From: an uncultured Clostridia bacterium
Lineage (GTDB): Bacteria; Bacillota; Clostridia; TANB77; CAG-508
Reading direction: 5' to 3'
Length of the DNA: 38,204 bases
NCBI GenBank assembly: GCA_934101145.1
Contig: CAKOPZ010000012.1
Location: 1-38,204, forward strand
Under the pieces are notes generated by a model. The model was given only the letters and a program-made list of their open reading frames with translations. It did not search any database and had not been told where the DNA came from. Made by a program: the position numbers and the translations under genes. Positions 17,001 to 25,042 of the stretch are shown piece by piece. Position 1 is the stretch's first letter. Every line of letters begins with the position of its first letter.

Positions 17001-20000
17001 AGGAGGAACAAATTATTACATAAAAAATGCATCTAATAATGAGTATTTATATTTAAGAGTAAGTTCATCATGGTGGAGTACAACAGGAAGTTTGGAATTA
17101 AGCACAAATAACAAAACAGCTTTTAATGTTCAGGGAACAAATAGCAAGAAAATGTCATATTATTATTCTTCAGGAAGGAGGAATTATACATTTTATATTT
17201 CATATAACAATGGATGGACAACATCTACAAACTCAAATAATGGCAATTTATATTTATTAACATATGAATTAAGAAAAACAGAAGAAACTGATGATGCAGA
17301 TACATTAGTAAATATAAAATTATTTGGAGGAACTGTAAAAAACAATATTTATGGTGGAGCAAACAGAAATAATATATATGGAACAGTAGATATTGATATA
17401 AATGCAGGAAAGGTAGAAGGTGTAACTTATGGAGGTTCTAATATAGAAGGAAATATTACAGGTTCAACATTAATAGATATTTCCGGAGGACAACTTGGTA
17501 TGTATTCAGATGCTGTAACACATGATTATTACAATACAGATGCATTATTTGGAGGTGGACTTGGATCATCAACTAAAGTAAATGGAAGAGTTTTAATAAA
17601 TATAAATGACCAAAGTAAAAATCTAAATATATATGGAAATGTATATGGTGGTAGTTCACTTGGAACAATAAGTAATAATGTAAATATTAATATTAAAGAT
17701 AGTACTTCAAAAGCAAATACTATTTCTATAATAGGAAACGTATTTGGAGGAGGAAAAGGAAATGACAGTACATCTGCAATAATAAATGGAAACATAAATA
17801 TTAATGTTGATGGAAGTAATTTACCAAAATGTAATGTATTTGGTGGAAGCGATGTCAATGGAACAATAAATGGAACAATAAATGCAAAAATTGGAAAAAA
17901 TAATAATTCTACAATATTAGCAGTATATGGTGGTGGAAATAAAGCATCAATTGGAACAGAAACAAAAGAAGTAAAAGTATATTTGCTATCAAATGCTAAT
18001 GTAACAAATGCGTTTAATGGTGGAAAATCAGCAGATTTGTTATCTGAAAATGAAAATGATTTAACAAGAGAAATTTACTTGCAAGGGGGAACCGCACAAA
18101 ATATATATGGAGGATCTGACTCATCTGGAACAGTAACTGTAAGTAATGTTCATATTGAATCAGGAAACGCGAATAATATATATGGTGGAAATAACCAAGG
18201 TGGAACAACAAAAATATCTAAAATTGATATACAAGGAGGAACAGTTCAAAATGTGTATGGAGGAGGAGAAAAGGCTGATACTACAACCTCTAACATAACA
18301 ATAACAGGAGGAAATATACAATACATATTTGGTGGAGGAAATCAAGCAGGAGTTATAACAACAAATGTTCAAACCAAAGGTGGAAATATAGAAAATGTAT
18401 TTGGAGGTTCTAATACCAGTGGAGATGTAAATGAAAGCTTTGTAACAACAAATGATAAGGATTCTGCATCTAATACTATAATAGGAACAGTATATGGCGG
18501 AAACAACCAAGGTGGAACAACAAACAGAGGAACTGTAACAGTAAATGGTGGAGGAGTTCAAAATGTATATGGTGGAGGAAACCAAGCAGTATCAAATGAA
18601 ACACATGTAAATATAAATGGTAAAGTTGGACAAAATGTATATGGAGGAGGAAATCAAGCAGGAATAAATACTAATACTAATATATATTTAACAAATGCAA
18701 CTGTTGAAAACAATGTATATGGTGGAGGAAATGAAGGAACTGTAACAGGGGACACATATGTATATGTAAAAGATTCCACACTAAATAATAGCTTATATGC
18801 AGGAGGAAACGGATCGACAGCAATTGTATATGGAAATACAAATTTATATATGCATGGAACAAAAAATAATGTAAAAAATAGTGTATTTGGTGGAGGAAAC
18901 AAGGCTGAAACAGGAACAGAAGAAAAAAATTCATCAACAAGTAATGTAAATATTGTTGGAGGAACAATTGGAAGCAACGTATATGGAGGTGCCAATACAT
19001 CTGTAGTATATGGAACAACAAAAACAAATATAGGTTATGATGCAGTTAAAGACACTTCATTAGAAATTGGAGATATAAAAATTGGAGGAACTATATTTGG
19101 TGGAGGAGAAGCAAATGAATCAGGTAGTGAAGTTTATGACTTCTCATTTATCAGTGTTACAAAAGGAATTGATATTGAAATAGATGGAAATGGTCATAAT
19201 AAATTTGCAATAAAAGGAAGTATTTTTGGCTCTGGTAATGCTTCAAGTACAAGTGGAGAAAGTTATATAACAATAAAAAATTATGGAACACCAGATTCAC
19301 CACAAAGTAATGTGTCAATTCAAAGAGCAACATGTGTAACAATAAATAATTCTGCAATATCACTTTCAGGAGCTACAGATAGAACAAATGAATATTCAAG
19401 TGTATTCTTTTCTATAAGTAGGGTTGACAAAATGAAAATGGTAAATAATTCGGTATTATATTTATGTAATGGCGCAAATTTATTAAAAGAATTAGATAGT
19501 ATAGCAGAAATTAATGGAAATGAAGAAAAAGGAAAAGTTACAATTGACACAGAAACAGGTGAAAATACCAAAAATGTTGACAATAGAATTTATATGCTAG
19601 AAGGGAAAAACTTAAATATTGCAACAAATGAACAAGTTACAGCATATGGAAAAGTACAAGGAATGCTATTTTTAGGACTATTTACAAATAGAATGAACCC
19701 TAGCACAAGTACAGGATTTTACCATAGTGGATATAACAATGGAGACACAATAAAAAATGCCGGAACATTTTCATCAAACTCATATGCAATGGCACAACAT
19801 ATGACAGATCATGATACATCAATAGATGGATTTTATACAAACTACAATGAAGATGGAAAAGTAAAAACAAATTACATAGATACAACTCCAAAAGATGATG
19901 TGTATTATATTTGGTTAGTTGGAGAAAAGATGGATGTAACAGTATTTGAAATGAGTTTAACAGCATCAAAATATGCTACACTTGGAACATATGAATTATT

Positions 20001-21837
20001 ATTACAAGGATTTTCTGAACCTAATACAAAATTTACACTTACAGGATTCTCAGCAGGACTTGCAAATGGAATATCGTTAGTTGACCCAAGTGAAATACCT
20101 TCAATAGAAACTAATGAAGAAAAAGCAAATTCAGTATATGGATTATCAATGAAAGCAGGAAATACAGGTTGGAAAAATAAAGGAAGTACTACATTTTTAA
20201 CAGAAGATGGTGGAAAATATAAAGGAACAAATGACTATGATGGCGATAACTCAACATATACACCAACGTTGAACTTTTGCTTATACCATTCACAAAATAT
20301 AACAAAGAAACAAGCTCTTGGTGACGTTAGAATCAGATTACAGGTATTAACTCCAATTGATGATTTAAATTATAAAATGTCATATATTGATATAAATATA
20401 ACATTATCTAGTGCATTATACCAAAATGACTTTTATGAAGCAGCAATAACTCCAGGTCAAGAATTTGGATTGTTCACAACAACTGAAACTACAATAACAA
20501 ATAAAAGTGCATTTTCAACATATTATTCTTTGTATATAGAAAACTTTTCAGAGAGCAAATATTATCAAAATTATAAAGATTATAATAGAGTGTTAGTCTC
20601 AAGGGATAAATACAATAACCCATACATTTTTCCAGTAAATACAAAATTAACAATGCTTGATATGGTTACAGACAAATATTACTATTACATCGTAACAGAG
20701 GAAGATGTAAAGCAAAATAAATATGTTTATAATATATCTGATTTCATAGCAATGGGAAGTAATGATGGCAACTATGACGAGAAATCGGCATGTGATAATT
20801 ATTATAACAAAGATAAAGACTTAACATATGAAAACTTTATCTTCCACGTAAATTTTGCTGATAGTTCACTTTCAAATAATATCGACCAAAATACACTTCT
20901 TATGGAACTAAGAGATACAGACAATCAAACACTTCTTGGGGTACTTGGAATTCAAAGAGACACAATGAAATATACAGTATATAACAATAGAGATGCAACT
21001 ATAAAATTATCTGGAGAATTAACACCAGAAACACTATACTTAGGAAATACTCTAAATTTAAATGTAACTACAAACTTTACACAAACAGTGGTAAATTCAA
21101 AAACAGTATATGATACACAATATTTCGACAAAAAACTTGGAATAAAAATAAGCGTATATGATAACAATGGAAACAGATTAAATAGTGACAGTTTATTTGG
21201 TGTAAATTTCGAATTAGATGGAAAACTATATTACCCAAGAATAGATGGAACAACTAGAATTTGTATTGCAGACAAAGTTACAGATATACTTGCAAGGTTG
21301 AAATTAAATACTCAAAACAATAAAACACTTGCAACAGGCGATTACAAAATAAAAATAGAATCATTTGGATCTTCTGACGGAATATATTATGGATTAACAG
21401 CTTCAGGACAAATTGAGCTAGATGTGAGAATAATAAATTCCTCTTATGGATTAAAAGTTACAACAGAAGACAAACTAAAAATAGTAAATAAGAATACAGG
21501 ATTTACAATGAATGAAAATGCAAACTTTATGAGCAAAATAGAATATTCATCAGGATTACAACATCCAAATATTGCAGTATCTTTATACAGAAGAGATTAT
21601 TCTGATATATATTCAGAAAGATACAATTTGGTGGATTTGGCAGATTATGTAAAAACCTACATATCCCCAACGGCTAGAGAAAAAGAATATGTTGTATCAG
21701 TAAAACCTGCAAAAGAATTTAATATTGCATATGTATTAAAAGATAATCTAGTTTCTGGAACATATAAATTGGTTTATAAATTGTATGATGGCAATACATA
21801 TGTTGGTGAGGCATATGAATATATAGTTATAAAATAA
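14023..21837 (+). CDS. Giant exported repeat protein (probable beta-solenoid adhesin or fibre), 2604 aa
   Basis: I take ATG 14023, preceded by TTGGAG (14008-14013); a TTG at 14008 is in frame but crowds the GGGG before it. A signal or anchor helix (about 5-23) is followed by a charged region to about 300. Near 404-460 lies an InlB-type beta segment (G-F-N-G-W-K and L-Y-P-D-W). From about 740 to 1750 there are about 26 copies of a motif such as Q-N-V-Y-G-G-G-N-Q-A-G, spaced about 15-40 residues and densest at nt 17320-19260, as expected for a parallel beta-helix. A ricin/trefoil-like insert (about 950-1085, W-V-F-E then Y-Y-I-K-N) interrupts it. The C-terminal 850 residues are beta-rich. I see no LPXTG, SLH or C-terminal membrane helix, so attachment must be through the N-terminal helix or through other subunits. 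Confidence 0.85.
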   Translation: MKKINKKRILILIGLIILILLGIKAFRDSKAEKIIDISANCKDSQELIEDEKVTIQAINEGKDAISITLPEFVNEKKVSKYLMTNQEVVTKNEEKDENSVNEQKNESTKEFEEKLPGEKIYLTQEEKDKLNIDLVVEYDSLEIEKERLYNKKLALEDKEKEILNVSGYMPLKTEMNVENIDLSTIEKQIESEYPNKKICGNYKIKLLLDGQEYNPQKYEQKLNIEINLSENKEYTILEYKNEKLSKYEKAEVGKDKITIATTEINSYLVLEEANNSDAESLNTENQDDIAVQADEIATGTSKSRLEIDDYETDKNYYTGLNYTEDGNKTNSGKYAENKLRKVTINYYGYNYDSVQTDNPPIGTISDTETQNIVTYKKCVPVDSSGNISIQLIDNPFMNRPQGKGFNGWKTNNTNYSNSIITNRNNFVQTLSANENNIKNSSGEYVIDLYPDWIDANVIFVSSHGSNYNDGKTADKPINNDWNSISSKLNSNIKTCTNASNREVNIIVLINGTLSYSGMTGPNTAYTLTSMYNGTNYGSSSTYIDFSSNNGGWGYYDGSSVTLDSDLQLEYLYINSNVSYKNPNATTDGTDDAYPCIYGNMYNLRIGRGILPTSSNTCTLGQVQGGYYNHSSSEFKLVIESGKYYTLQLYRASTGTGTSNRLTANGTLVIGNDFDRKSNNNENLKIYNRMSSKTTTATNSPYTANNSKAFAIEMIVKSGTIGVDYFNSQSASDSSDRNYAGIYVGGHGQTGIDKSDRRLIVEGGNIANLIGGLNIDSTDANNYKTYIYVKDGNIMNITGGAGYTHTYGDRIIQVTGGCIKYSISGGSNGVAASTSTNNGQLTGNSLIYIGGDANIGATYTKDSNGNKTITETSKDETLYGVNAGNVCGGANGNSEYAGQTDGSYIILDGKAVIHNNVFGGGNYGIIGSPSGTTGPAIINLRNESSTFTTNKEYLITNSSTGGKGLKANGTSIANEDISASSIPSDSAKWVFESAGGTNYYIKNASNNEYLYLRVSSSWWSTTGSLELSTNNKTAFNVQGTNSKKMSYYYSSGRRNYTFYISYNNGWTTSTNSNNGNLYLLTYELRKTEETDDADTLVNIKLFGGTVKNNIYGGANRNNIYGTVDIDINAGKVEGVTYGGSNIEGNITGSTLIDISGGQLGMYSDAVTHDYYNTDALFGGGLGSSTKVNGRVLININDQSKNLNIYGNVYGGSSLGTISNNVNINIKDSTSKANTISIIGNVFGGGKGNDSTSAIINGNININVDGSNLPKCNVFGGSDVNGTINGTINAKIGKNNNSTILAVYGGGNKASIGTETKEVKVYLLSNANVTNAFNGGKSADLLSENENDLTREIYLQGGTAQNIYGGSDSSGTVTVSNVHIESGNANNIYGGNNQGGTTKISKIDIQGGTVQNVYGGGEKADTTTSNITITGGNIQYIFGGGNQAGVITTNVQTKGGNIENVFGGSNTSGDVNESFVTTNDKDSASNTIIGTVYGGNNQGGTTNRGTVTVNGGGVQNVYGGGNQAVSNETHVNINGKVGQNVYGGGNQAGINTNTNIYLTNATVENNVYGGGNEGTVTGDTYVYVKDSTLNNSLYAGGNGSTAIVYGNTNLYMHGTKNNVKNSVFGGGNKAETGTEEKNSSTSNVNIVGGTIGSNVYGGANTSVVYGTTKTNIGYDAVKDTSLEIGDIKIGGTIFGGGEANESGSEVYDFSFISVTKGIDIEIDGNGHNKFAIKGSIFGSGNASSTSGESYITIKNYGTPDSPQSNVSIQRATCVTINNSAISLSGATDRTNEYSSVFFSISRVDKMKMVNNSVLYLCNGANLLKELDSIAEINGNEEKGKVTIDTETGENTKNVDNRIYMLEGKNLNIATNEQVTAYGKVQGMLFLGLFTNRMNPSTSTGFYHSGYNNGDTIKNAGTFSSNSYAMAQHMTDHDTSIDGFYTNYNEDGKVKTNYIDTTPKDDVYYIWLVGEKMDVTVFEMSLTASKYATLGTYELLLQGFSEPNTKFTLTGFSAGLANGISLVDPSEIPSIETNEEKANSVYGLSMKAGNTGWKNKGSTTFLTEDGGKYKGTNDYDGDNSTYTPTLNFCLYHSQNITKKQALGDVRIRLQVLTPIDDLNYKMSYIDINITLSSALYQNDFYEAAITPGQEFGLFTTTETTITNKSAFSTYYSLYIENFSESKYYQNYKDYNRVLVSRDKYNNPYIFPVNTKLTMLDMVTDKYYYYIVTEEDVKQNKYVYNISDFIAMGSNDGNYDEKSACDNYYNKDKDLTYENFIFHVNFADSSLSNNIDQNTLLMELRDTDNQTLLGVLGIQRDTMKYTVYNNRDATIKLSGELTPETLYLGNTLNLNVTTNFTQTVVNSKTVYDTQYFDKKLGIKISVYDNNGNRLNSDSLFGVNFELDGKLYYPRIDGTTRICIADKVTDILARLKLNTQNNKTLATGDYKIKIESFGSSDGIYYGLTASGQIELDVRIINSSYGLKVTTEDKLKIVNKNTGFTMNENANFMSKIEYSSGLQHPNIAVSLYRRDYSDIYSERYNLVDLADYVKTYISPTAREKEYVVSVKPAKEFNIAYVLKDNLVSGTYKLVYKLYDGNTYVGEAYEYIVIK

Positions 21838-21850
21838 AGAAAGGTAAATA

Positions 21851-22432
21851 ATGAAATACGATATAGAATCAATAGAGAAAAGAAAGAAAAAAGAGAAAAT
21901 TTTTAGAAATATATTGAAAATCGTCTTAATCATTTTATTATATAATATAATCTTGCTAGGAATTTCGACAATAGATAACAATGAAGGTTCTGGTTTTTGT
22001 GGCTTTAAATCTTATATTATTACCACAAGTAGTATGGAACCCGATATAAAAACAGGAGATGTAGTTATATGTCAAAAAACTGATGCAAAAGATTTAAAAG
22101 AAGGTGATGTAATAACTTTTAATAAAAATGGTGAAGTTATTACACACCGTATTATAAAAATAGAAACAAATGATGAAATAAATTATTATATAACAAAAGG
22201 TGATAACAATACACTTGAAGATAATGAAAAAGTAGAAGAAAACCAAATAAAAGGAAAGATGATTATAAAAATACCTAAAATGGGAATTTTTATAAAAGCT
22301 TTATCAAACAATATTATTTTACTTATAATATTACTTGTTATATTAATATTAAGTTTTATAAAAATATTAGTTAGTGAAAAAAGAGATGACAGGAGAGAAA
22401 AAAAGAAAATTGAAGAAAAAAGAACAGGTTGA
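21851..22432 (+). CDS. SipW-type signal peptidase I, complete active site
   Basis: This 193-residue protein has membrane helices at about 18-38 and 150-172 with a long basic tail. The I-T-T-S-S-M-E-P box gives catalytic Ser61, V-I-T-H-R-I-I gives His99, and Y-I-T-K-G-D-N-N-T-L-E-D gives Asp118 and Asp124. It is the most canonical of the five paralogues here. It starts 13 bp after the giant repeat protein with an AGAAAGG ribosome binding site, so it is probably co-expressed with it and may process it. The 3' end overlaps the next, degenerate paralogue, so the two are likely translated as a coupled pair. Confidence 0.9.
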   Translation: MKYDIESIEKRKKKEKIFRNILKIVLIILLYNIILLGISTIDNNEGSGFCGFKSYIITTSSMEPDIKTGDVVICQKTDAKDLKEGDVITFNKNGEVITHRIIKIETNDEINYYITKGDNNTLEDNEKVEENQIKGKMIIKIPKMGIFIKALSNNIILLIILLVILILSFIKILVSEKRDDRREKKKIEEKRTG

Positions 22433-22970
22433 ATTTTTAATAAATTTAAAATACAAAAAAGTAATATATAAAATATTAAAATTCATATTAATAATAGCAT
22501 TAATATATAATGTAATTTCATTGACAAATAGAGCTTTCTTTGGAAAAAAACATGTAAGTATTTTTGGCATTAACTTTTTTTCAATAGACACAAACTCAAT
22601 GAAGGGTGATTTAGACAAATATAGTTTAGTTATAACTAAAAAAAGCAAATCCCAGGATTTTAAAATAAATGATATAATTGCATATGAAGTAAATGACAAT
22701 ATTAGAATTAATAAGATTGTAAATAAATATTATGACGAAAATAAAGGAAAAGAAGTTTATATTACTAAATATAATTTAAATTATTATCCAGATATTGAAA
22801 AAGTTACGTATAATCAAATTGTTGGAAAAAAAGTTTTGCATATTTCGTTTCTAGGGTGGTTAATTAAATTAATAAGGTCAGGAATATTTAGTGTTTTATG
22901 TATTTTAATTTTATTTGTTATGTTTTTAGAAAACAAAGCAAAAATGAGAAGAAAAAAACATAAAAGTTGA
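22410..22970 (+). CDS. Degenerate signal peptidase paralogue (Ser kept, His lost), about 186 aa
   Basis: I choose TTG 22410, because AGGAGAG (22391-22397) lies 12 bp before it. In-frame ATG 22386 and GTG 22374 would lengthen the overlap with the upstream gene. The layout matches the active neighbour: helix about 22-40, exterior domain, helix about 155-172 and a basic tail. The Ser box reads I-D-T-N-S-M-K-G (Ser63), but the T-H-R box reads R-I-N-K-I-V (Asn101 in place of His) and the G-D-N-N box reads Y-N-L-N (121-124). It probably lacks normal activity. Together with the degenerate protein at 1188, it makes a pattern of active and inactive paralogues in one locus. Confidence 0.75.
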   Translation: MKKKEQVEFLINLKYKKVIYKILKFILIIALIYNVISLTNRAFFGKKHVSIFGINFFSIDTNSMKGDLDKYSLVITKKSKSQDFKINDIIAYEVNDNIRINKIVNKYYDENKGKEVYITKYNLNYYPDIEKVTYNQIVGKKVLHISFLGWLIKLIRSGIFSVLCILILFVMFLENKAKMRRKKHKS

Positions 22971-22974
22971 ATGA

Positions 22975-23097
22975 AATGTTTGGTTAAATACTGAAGCATT
23001 AGCAGCGCTTTTTAATGTTAAACGACCAGCAATTACTAAACACATAAATAATATTTATGAAGATGAAGAACTTGAAGAATTTTCATTATTGTATTAA
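22975..23097 (+). pseudogene. Fragment of a RhuM-family protein
   Basis: The frame after the TGA at 22972 reads V-W-L-N-T-E-A-L-A-A-L-F-N-V-K-R-P-A-I-T and continues K-H-I-N-N-I-Y-E-D-E-E-L, ending at TAA 23095. This matches the N-terminal DNA-binding-like segment of RhuM family proteins, which usually read W-L-T-Q-E-x-x-A-x-L-F and H-I-x-N-I-F. Only about 40 residues are left, with no start codon, and the full-length family is much longer. It is a decayed fragment, probably from a mobile or accessory element. Confidence 0.6.
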
Positions 23098-23132
23098 TAA
23101 CTATAAAAAGAAGAAAGAAAAAATAAATTAGA

Positions 23133-23177
23133 AATATAACCTGTTAATATAACAATTTACAGGTTATATTTTTTTTA
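23133..23177 (+). terminator. Strong intrinsic terminator closing the surface locus
   Basis: Perfect 12-bp arms (AATATAACCTGT at 23133-23144, ACAGGTTATATT at 23159-23170) with a 14-base loop and a run of T (23171-23177). This marks the end of the surface-protein transcript. Confidence 0.85.
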
Positions 23178-23246
23178 TTGTGTAAAATCATATTTAGGAG
23201 AATAAGTATAACATTCAAAGCTTGTTTCCAGATTATGGTATAAATG

Positions 23247-23275
23247 TTGAATATTATTCTATAATGTGCTATAAT
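23247..23275 (+). promoter_or_regulatory. Sigma-A promoter of the diguanylate cyclase gene
   Basis: TTGAAT (23247-23252), a 17-bp spacer and a perfect TATAAT (23270-23275) lie about 120 bp upstream of the start codon. The -10 box is inside a long inverted repeat (23259-23297). Confidence 0.7.
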
Positions 23276-23297
23276 ATAGAAATATAGCGTATTATAG
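23259..23297. promoter_or_regulatory. Long inverted repeat over the -10 box, candidate operator
   Basis: The left arm CTATAATGTGCTATA (23259-23273) and right arm TATAGCGTATTATAG (23283-23297) pair at 13 of 15 positions around a 9-base centre. The repeat covers most of the -10 box and the probable transcription start, a classic place for a dimeric repressor. The symmetry is seen; the binding is inferred. Confidence 0.5.
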
Positions 23298-23395
23298 AGT
23301 AAATATCTTTTTTAATAAGGAGGTAATTGAGAGGACATTATTTTGTGTAAATTAAACCAATAAACAACTAAAAATAAAAAAGGAAGAGGTATGTC

Positions 23396-24475
23396 ATGAA
23401 TGAATATTACTGTGCAGTTATTTATTTGACAATAGTAGCAATGTCTATTATGATAGCCATTGTTGGAGGAAGTAATTATTTATCCAAAGATATCAAATTT
23501 GGCTATGTTTTTACTTTTAGTGCGATTATTGTGGTAGTGATTTCTGAATTCTTGGGAGTGTATTTGGATGGAAATTCTGAAAATACTCGGGCATTACATT
23601 ATACTGTAAAGTTTATTAAGTTTTCTGTTGCTCCATTCATACCATTAGTTTTTGTAAGCATGATTTTTAAAGTCAGAAAAAAAGAAAGAATATTTATTCA
23701 GTCAATTTTAATAGTGCATGTAATTTTTGAGTTTGTATCAATTTTTTACAAATTTGTCTTTTATATTGATGAACAAAATATTTACCATCATGCAGATTAT
23801 TATTGGATTTACCCTGCAATATGCTTAATTGTAATTTGTTACTTATTTGCAGTGGGTTACTTTTTTAGTAATAGATATCAAAATCAGAATGGTTATATTT
23901 TGTTTTTGATTTTAATATTTCTTGCAAGTGGTATTGTAGTTCAAACAATAAAACCAAATATCAGAATTGACTGGATCACTATTGCTATGGCATCAACATT
24001 TATGTATATCTATCATAATGGACTTATGCAATATGTAGATGGACTAACGCAATTATTAAATCAAAAAACTTTTTTGACTTATACGGCAAATTTAAGAAAC
24101 ACTGCAACTGTAATAGTATTTGATATTGATGATTTTAAATCAATAAATGATGCATATGGTCATCAATTTGGCAACAAGTGCTTAGTAGAAGCTGCCAAAA
24201 TAATTAAAGAATGTTACAGAAAGTATGGTACTTGTTATCGCATAGGTGGAGATGAATTTGCAGTTATATTGGAAAACTCTGATAAAGTTGAAGAATTGAA
24301 TATCATGTTTATGGTAAATATCGAAATGTATAGGATTAAAGTGGATGATAGATTTCCTACTATTTCTATTGGACATTCGATGTTCAATCCAGAGTATGAC
24401 ATAATTACAGATGTAATTGAAAAAGCTGATAAAAACATGTATAACGCTAAGAACATAAAAAAGGAGAGAAAATAA
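23396..24475 (+). CDS. Membrane diguanylate cyclase (GGDEF domain), 359 aa
   Basis: The N-terminal 210 residues contain about seven hydrophobic helices, a membrane sensor-like module that I cannot assign to a named family. The GGDEF domain (about 212-359) has F-D-I-D-D-F-K-S-I-N-D (242-252) for metal and GTP binding and an intact R-I-G-G-D-E-F (282-288). It should therefore make cyclic di-GMP at the membrane. The R-x-x-D inhibitory site normally found just upstream reads R-x-x-G (275-278), so product inhibition may be absent. It stands as a single gene with its own promoter and terminator, directly next to the surface-protein locus. Regulation of that locus by cyclic di-GMP is plausible but unproven. 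The ATG has a GGAAGAGG ribosome binding site. Confidence 0.9.
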   Translation: MNEYYCAVIYLTIVAMSIMIAIVGGSNYLSKDIKFGYVFTFSAIIVVVISEFLGVYLDGNSENTRALHYTVKFIKFSVAPFIPLVFVSMIFKVRKKERIFIQSILIVHVIFEFVSIFYKFVFYIDEQNIYHHADYYWIYPAICLIVICYLFAVGYFFSNRYQNQNGYILFLILIFLASGIVVQTIKPNIRIDWITIAMASTFMYIYHNGLMQYVDGLTQLLNQKTFLTYTANLRNTATVIVFDIDDFKSINDAYGHQFGNKCLVEAAKIIKECYRKYGTCYRIGGDEFAVILENSDKVEELNIMFMVNIEMYRIKVDDRFPTISIGHSMFNPEYDIITDVIEKADKNMYNAKNIKKERK

Positions 24476-24481
24476 TGTCAA

Positions 24482-24512
24482 AGAGACTGCTTAATTAAGC
24501 GGTCTCTTTTTT
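24482..24512 (+). terminator. Intrinsic terminator after the diguanylate cyclase gene
   Basis: AGAGACTGCTTAA (24482-24494) and TTAAGCGGTCTCT (24495-24507) pair with one mismatch and are followed by a run of T. Confidence 0.85.
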
Positions 24513-24573
24513 GAAGAATAAATGTTGTAACATTCACTGTACAACTATAATATTATATTAAGAGGTGTTTTTT

Positions 24574-25020
24574 ATGGCATATTCGGAGAGAGAATTAATT
24601 GCAAGAATAATTCAATGTGAGGCTGGGGGAGAGGGAGACAATGGAATGAAAGCTGTTGCAAGTGTTATTATGAATAGAGTAAATGCTCAAACAGGTGAGT
24701 ATTCAAGAATCTCTCAAGGGGGAAATATTAGAAATATAATATTTCAACAAGGCCAATTTGATTGTGCAAGAGAAACAATATCAGGAAATTATAATAGACA
24801 CAATATATATAATATGAATCCAACAGATATTCATTACAATATTGCAGATTGGGCTTTATCTGGAAATCATTTAAATGAAGTCGACACATGCTTATGGTTT
24901 TTGAATCCGTTTAGGCCTACATGTTCTGGCACATTTCCTTCAAATGGAGCTGGAACATTTCATACAAGACTGGGAGAACATTGCTTTTACCGACCAACAC
25001 CTATATATGACAACACATAA
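24574..25020 (+). CDS. cwlJ: CwlJ/SleB-type cell wall hydrolase (spore cortex lysis), 148 aa
   Basis: The product is almost entirely a Hydrolase_2 (SleB/CwlJ) domain. It starts S-E-R-E-L-I-A-R-I-I-Q-C-E-A-G-G-E-G, with the conserved Glu16 expected for catalysis. G-M-K-A-V-A-S-V-I-M-N-R-V follows, and a later W-F-L-N-P segment is typical of the family. There is no signal peptide or peptidoglycan-binding domain, which fits CwlJ rather than SleB. CwlJ is made in the mother cell and degrades cortex during germination. I chose ATG 24574, since AGAGGTG (24561-24567) is its ribosome binding site. The gene 22 bp downstream is GerQ-like; in Bacillus GerQ is needed for CwlJ localisation, and the two genes are neighbours there too. 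Confidence 0.87.
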   Translation: MAYSERELIARIIQCEAGGEGDNGMKAVASVIMNRVNAQTGEYSRISQGGNIRNIIFQQGQFDCARETISGNYNRHNIYNMNPTDIHYNIADWALSGNHLNEVDTCLWFLNPFRPTCSGTFPSNGAGTFHTRLGEHCFYRPTPIYDNT

Positions 25021-25042
25021 TTAAATAGAAAGAGGTTTTTAC

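Noticed and set aside
17320..19260. Apparent tandem DNA repeats or a CRISPR-like array
   Set aside because: The similarity is at the protein level (Y/F-G-G-G-N motif), with uneven spacing and variable third bases in one open frame, so it is a coding repeat and has no CRISPR spacer layout.
17529..19363. Long reverse-strand open frames within the giant gene
   Set aside because: They have repetitive Phe/Leu/Pro composition from the complement of Gly/Asn repeats and no start signals; they are shadows.
23178..23395. A cyclic di-GMP riboswitch before the diguanylate cyclase
   Set aside because: I found no conserved GEMM-type sequence or tetraloop receptor in the leader.
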